Origin: Bacillota bacterium
GTDB taxonomy: Bacteria; Bacillota; UBA4882; UBA8346
NCBI GenBank assembly: GCA_023392595.1
Contig: JAEVYU010000040.1
Location: 28,329 to 92,328, forward strand
Direction of reading: 5' to 3'
DNA length: 64,000 bases
In this document: positions 60,823-64,000 of the stretch, in pieces
How positions within the stretch are numbered: position 1 is the stretch's first letter
Layout: each line of letters starts with the position of its first letter
Translations under genes and position numbers: made by a program
The notes under the pieces: model-generated
Database searches by the model: none
Seen by the model: the letters and a program-made list of their open reading frames with translations, nothing else
What the model was told of the DNA's origin: nothing

Positions 60823-61004
60823 TTATTGAATCAAGTCCCCTTATTGATGGGAAACTGCAATTTCACCGGATCTTAATTGTTCTAAAACCTTGATCACCTA
60901 GTCCTGGACCTCTTGATAGACAACTTTACCGGCTTGATGAAAACTTGGGTGGCGAATTTTTTATTTGCATACCGAAGTCCTTGCTGAAAACCCCAATTAA
61001 ACCT
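60823..61004 (-). pseudogene. Decayed copy of the BMP-type gene
   Basis: The reverse strand encodes RFNWGFQQGLRYANKKFATQ and IKP, matching the functional gene (RFNWGFQQGIKYANQYFKTN). After a deletion and frame change it encodes EVQD-stop-VIKVLEQLRSGEIAV, SHQ-stop-GDLIQ and the stop at 60825-60823, matching EVQDKVTKVLGKIKSGEIVV, SSQQGVLIQ. Two in-frame stops and missing segments show that it is dead. Confidence 0.85.
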
Positions 61005-61029
61005 AGAATTCGCGCTTTAATTGTAACAA

Positions 61030-61181
61030 TTAAGCCCGGTTAAGGCCTCCACGGAACACATAACGGGCCTTTGATCGAAAAATCCCAAATTCACCGATGA
61101 ATTGCCCCTCTTGAATAACTACTTGCGAATATCCGTTACCGTTTTCAGCCATCAAATAAATAATTGATCAAGCTCCATCAT
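61030..61181 (-). pseudogene. Decayed copy of the Crp/Fnr-type gene
   Basis: The reverse strand has GGAGATAATG followed by ATGGAGCTT, like the start of the functional gene (GGAGATAAGG, ATGGAACTA). This is joined to IIYLMAENGNGYSQVVIQEG and QFIGEFGIF, matching IYYLAENGKRYSLITLKNGDVIGEIEIL in part. The DNA-binding half is gone. With the BMP copy next to it, this shows that the two-gene cassette was duplicated in tandem and the outer copy decayed. Confidence 0.75.
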
Positions 61182-61488
61182 TATCTCCGCAGCCTTTTTT
61201 GACCTTTAACCAATATAAATTTAATTCTGCTTTTTAGAATATATTTTGAATTATGGAACCATTCTCCATCAATCTACATATTCCTTCAAAAATGGCAAAT
61301 TTTGTTATAAATAAATTATAAAAACGAGTCCTCACCCATACAATGTAAGGATCTTCCCGCTACTCGGTCATTCATCCCCTTAACCAAAAACAAGTCATTT
61401 TCCCATCCCGGGACAAATGTCCTTGAAACTTTTATCAATTATGACAATATTAAGTAAACGGTATTTCAGAAACAGGAGTGATGTTTAA

Positions 61489-61734
61489 ATGGGTGATACT
61501 TTGATAAAAAAACTGGAAAAACAAATTGAAATAAGCCGGAAGAAAATGCAAGACCTATGGAACCAGCGTGGCTATACTGATGAGGTGGTGTTAAACGCCA
61601 GTATTGAACTGGATGAATTGCTCAACCAGTACCAGCGGTTATCCAGTCAAAATTCAAATTTGTCAAAAATAACGGGTTATCCAAAGGAAGGATTCGCTCC
61701 ATCATTCAGTACCATTATGGATAGCCAGGCATAA
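61489..61734 (+). CDS. Spo0E-family aspartyl-phosphate phosphatase
   Basis: An 81-residue helical hairpin protein. LEKQIEISRKKMQDLW and ASIELDELLNQYQRL match the Spo0E fold; the SQELD signature appears as SIELD (38-42). Such proteins remove phosphate from Spo0A and delay sporulation. AGGAGTGATG lies before the ATG and a terminator follows. It supports a spore-forming host. Confidence 0.9.
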   Translation: MGDTLIKKLEKQIEISRKKMQDLWNQRGYTDEVVLNASIELDELLNQYQRLSSQNSNLSKITGYPKEGFAPSFSTIMDSQA

Positions 61735-61735
61735 T

Positions 61736-61791
61736 AAAAGTCGGCTCAACCCTAAATTTATCAAGTAATAAAACCCCATGGGCCGACTTTT
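61736..61791 (+). terminator. Terminator after the Spo0E-type gene
   Basis: AAAAGTCGGC (61736-61745) and GCCGACTTTT (61782-61791) form a 10-bp stem with a 36-nt loop, starting just beyond the stop; it can act in both directions. Confidence 0.75.
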
Positions 61792-61818
61792 AGCCTATCA
61801 TAATAATTACACCGGATA

Positions 61819-61917
61819 TTAAAAAATCAAACTGAAATAGATTACCGCTTCTTTTACAGTCTCCCTCACAATGATGGTATGCGGCAAGATTACGCTCTTC
61901 ATCGTTTGTCCCTCATC
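61819..61917 (-). pseudogene. LacI-family C-terminal remnant
   Basis: The reverse strand reads DEGQTMKSVILPHTIIVRET, then VKEAVIYFSLIF and stop. VILPHTLIVRxS is the typical C-terminal strand of LacI-family regulators. No ribosome site or upstream gene body is present, so this is a tail left from a deleted gene. Confidence 0.6.
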
Positions 61918-62023
61918 CTAATATTGACTTTTTCATTAAATCCAATGAATCCCGGTTGCAAATTCCCCAAAGATGAACTATTCTTTAATATCGTAAACTA
62001 ACTCACGGAACAGAGGGACAACG

Positions 62024-63127
62024 ATGAAAAAATTTAATTGTAAGCCGCAATATTTATTAGCGCTCGTGGTAATTTTTTTAATGTCCAGTTTATACGCAGC
62101 TGCGCCAGTTAAAAAAAACGACCCGGCAACTAAAAACGACATTATCCCGATTTTATGCTACCACCGGATTATTCCAAACGGCAATACTGTTTATGATGTT
62201 ACTCCCGAAGCTCTTGAAAAACAATTGCAATACATGATCAATCAAGGCTATCACCCGATAACCGCCCTCCAATTTATTAAAATGCAAAAATCCCCGGGGC
62301 TTCTTCCCGACAAACCGGTGGTTATTACTTTTGATGATGGATCAAAAAGCCATTATCAAAACGTTTTACCGATCTTGAAAAGGCTGGGTTTAAAAGCGAC
62401 CTTTTTTGTCTACCCCAGCGCAGTCGTTGGGAAGGAAAACCCAAAATATATCACTTGGACCGAACTTCAAGAAATGGTAACAGCAGGGATGGATATTCAG
62501 TCCCATACTTTATATCATCCGTTTCTGGTAAGAACGCATACCAATATCAGCGATCCGAAGTATCTGCAATGGTTGGACCATCAATTGCAAAGTTCCAAAG
62601 CAATCTTGGAAAAACATTTGAATATTCAAGTGAAATTACTGGCTTATCCCTTCGGACTCTATAACCAGCTGATTGAAACCAGAGCGGTTGCTGCCGGATA
62701 CGAGGGAATATTCACTGTGAATACCGGCACCAACTTCGTGAATGAAAATCCGCTGCGGTTAAAACGGATGATCATGAACCGGAATATTTCAACAGCCGGT
62801 TTGGAGAGTTTTTTCCGTACCAAACCTTTGCCCCTGGAAATTATTTCGCCGGTAGATGCCTCCATTGTTGCGGAATCCCCCCAGATCAAATTCCGCTTGA
62901 CCGGCCCCAAGTTAGCGAAGGTCCGAATCCAAGTCGGGAAAAACAGCGCGGACTTATCGCCCGATGCCAGCGGCGAGTTCACTTACAAAATCCAAAAGCC
63001 GGAGATTGGTTTCAATCTGATTGTGGTTTCCGGCTATGACGAAGCATCCGGTAAAGCTTCTTATATGAATTCATGGTGTTTTGATCACCTAATCCAAGAT
63101 AAAACCAATGACATGAGTAAATATTGA
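62024..63127 (+). CDS. Exported polysaccharide deacetylase (NodB type)
   Basis: A 367-residue protein. The signal peptide (LLALVVIFLMSSLYAAA, no lipobox) leads to a NodB domain with TFDDG (Asp104-Asp105), SHTLYHP (His161 and His165) and LLAYPFG, the metal and catalytic residues. A C-terminal immunoglobulin-like segment (about 270-360) follows. The enzyme deacetylates envelope polysaccharides such as peptidoglycan or a poly-N-acetylglucosamine polymer. AGAGGGA precedes the ATG. It stands alone between terminators; a role in sporulation or exopolysaccharide processing is possible. Confidence 0.93.
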   Translation: MKKFNCKPQYLLALVVIFLMSSLYAAAPVKKNDPATKNDIIPILCYHRIIPNGNTVYDVTPEALEKQLQYMINQGYHPITALQFIKMQKSPGLLPDKPVVITFDDGSKSHYQNVLPILKRLGLKATFFVYPSAVVGKENPKYITWTELQEMVTAGMDIQSHTLYHPFLVRTHTNISDPKYLQWLDHQLQSSKAILEKHLNIQVKLLAYPFGLYNQLIETRAVAAGYEGIFTVNTGTNFVNENPLRLKRMIMNRNISTAGLESFFRTKPLPLEIISPVDASIVAESPQIKFRLTGPKLAKVRIQVGKNSADLSPDASGEFTYKIQKPEIGFNLIVVSGYDEASGKASYMNSWCFDHLIQDKTNDMSKY

Positions 63128-63217
63128 AACCGTTACTATACCGGATATGCCGTTGATACTTTACCGCCATGCTTAATATGGTCTTGAATTTAACCGGCGA
63201 TGCCGTCGGGTTTGACC

Positions 63218-63254
63218 AAAAAAGGGGCTACCTTTGGGAGAAGGCCCCTTTTTT
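63218..63254 (+). terminator. Terminator after the deacetylase gene
   Basis: AAAAAAGGGGC and GCCCCTTTTTT form an 11-bp perfect stem with a 15-nt loop, followed by T residues. It also works on the reverse strand. Confidence 0.9.
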
Positions 63255-63387
63255 ATGTCCCTCCAATCGCTCTCCGCGCTTCTTTACAGGCAATATTGTA
63301 TTTCGTTAGAAAATCGGCTTCACTTTGACTGGTTTGCCCTTCATGATCATGAGCGCCAATGGAAGTGCCTGAACGTAGCAATTGATT
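63253..63387 (-). pseudogene. Four-helix-bundle (S23-type) protein remnant
   Basis: The reverse strand encodes NQLLRSGTSIGAHDHEGQ and TSQSEADFLTKYNIACKEAR before a stop at 63255-63253. This is the core of the four-helix-bundle family found in rRNA intervening sequences (QLLRSGTSIGAN..EA, ADFxxKxxIAxKEAxE). The usual first helix and last helix are missing. The stop lies in the deacetylase terminator. I treat it as debris. Confidence 0.7.
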
Positions 63388-63583
63388 CGCCGGTGTTCGC
63401 GATACTCCCAGCTTTTCATCAAGATTTTTACATCAATTAATGATTTAAATCGCAAACGAAGAATGTTCGTTCCGGTAAATCATTTTTCATCCTATTCCTT
63501 TTCGCCTAACAATTTCCATGTTATCCCAACATTTTACGGTATACCGATTTTTCCCTTTTTCTCTTTACCCTTTTCTCTTTTTG

Positions 63584-63678
63584 ACCTAACCCGTTCCCTT
63601 CCCCTGAGATGTCGTTCTTTCGGGCTTTTTCAAGTGGAAGGGACTTGGCTGATTTTAAGAGCCCAAAAACATAGCTAG
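63584..63678. repeat. 95-bp direct repeat, copy 1
   Basis: Starts ACCTAACCCGTTCCC and ends ACATAGCTAG. It contains CCCTTCC/GGAAGGG as a possible hairpin. The second copy is at 63784-63878, offset by exactly 200 bp. No gene is supported in 63388-64000. Confidence 0.85.
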
Positions 63679-63783
63679 CGATGGTTTTAAAAGCTCTAAA
63701 GATTTGTGGTTACTCTTCCACGTGAAATGGCATATTTGATAACTCCTTCGGGGAGGAGCAAGAGATCGGTCATAGGCCTATTT

Positions 63784-63878
63784 ACCTAACCCGTTCCCTT
63801 CCCCTGAGATGTAGTTCTTTCGGGCTTTTTCAAGTGGAAGGGACTTAGCTGATTTTAAGGACCAAAAAACATAGCTAG
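63784..63878. repeat. 95-bp direct repeat, copy 2
   Basis: The same unit as at 63584, with only a few base changes. It lies near the window edge, so the array may continue to the right. Confidence 0.85.
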
Positions 63879-64000
63879 GGAACCACTGATTAATTAACCT
63901 TCCAGCATTTTTCTTGATTAAATTTTTTGATTTTGAAGCATTTAAAGGCTAATATTCACCATACTTTACTGTTTCTAGGGGTATTCACCCGAAAAAGGGC

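Noticed and set aside
63382..63678. Open frame over the first 95-bp repeat
   Set aside because: Composition is repetitive, the same frame is broken by a stop in copy 2, and there is no ribosome site.

Overview
The window looks like a spore-forming, anaerobic, probably diderm member of the Bacillota (a Hydrogenispora/Limnochordia-like lineage would fit; this is inference). Evidence for sporulation is a Spo0E-family gene (61489-61734) and a tiny glycine/isoleucine-rich peptide gene of the kind seen in spore formers (18372-18485). Evidence for anaerobiosis is desulfoferrodoxin, a rubrerythrin-like protein and a ferredoxin-dependent 2-oxoacid oxidoreductase. Evidence for an outer membrane is an exported beta-barrel-like protein (19530-20690) and exported proteins that seem to be released by signal peptidase I rather than lipid-anchored. 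Strong sigma-70-type promoters, clear Shine-Dalgarno sites and U-tailed terminators are frequent. I see no tRNA, rRNA, CRISPR array or intact insertion sequence.

Layout. 1-791: 5' part of a DeoR-type regulator. 1195-6749: one leftward cluster for iron and oxygen stress: 2-oxoacid:ferredoxin oxidoreductase, rubrerythrin-like protein, nitroreductase, encapsulated ferritin with a C-terminal cargo peptide, encapsulin shell and desulfoferrodoxin, with a transketolase remnant inside it. 6932-13091: signalling genes (PAS-GGDEF-HD-GYP protein, CheY-like protein, NarL-type regulator with a PAS-rich kinase). 13276-17400: molybdenum cofactor operon (MoeA-like, MoaC, MoaA, MOSC, XdhC) behind a strong promoter and a 200-nt leader. 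17774-20690: small hypothetical genes, a possible structured RNA, tandem repeats and an uncharacterised gene pair ending in the barrel protein.

20735-31827: leftward sugar-acid locus: ABC permeases and binding protein, enolase-superfamily enzyme, KduD, zinc dehydrogenase, YesM/YesN-type two-component system and DapA-family aldolase. A truncated copy of the barrel gene lies at its right edge (31979-32124). 32620-34367: ATPase plus DUF4276 pair resembling a split OLD-type defence module. 34569-40559: heat-shock operon dnaK-cbpA-cbpM-clpB with CtsR-type heptads upstream. 40990-48071: DUF4197 protein, a hypothetical, a flavodoxin fusion and two membrane glycosyltransferases, one with N-terminal MshEN (cyclic-di-GMP binding) domains. 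48571-57617: maltose/maltodextrin regulon (GH65 phosphorylase, LacI regulator, MalEFG-like transporter, GH13 enzyme) with two palindromic LacI-type operators. 57818-60773: nucleoside hydrolase, BMP-type binding protein and Crp/Fnr regulator. 60823-61181: a decayed tandem copy of the last two genes. 61489-64000: Spo0E, a LacI tail remnant, a polysaccharide deacetylase, a four-helix-bundle remnant and 95-bp direct repeats.

How it fits together. The window links carbon uptake (two ABC systems without their own ATPase, implying a shared one elsewhere) with local regulators, and cyclic-di-GMP signalling with a glycosyltransferase likely to respond to it. Gene remnants are unusually common (transketolase, barrel protein, BMP, Crp, LacI, four-helix bundle), and a palindromic element with AAGATATACAATATA arms recurs between genes.
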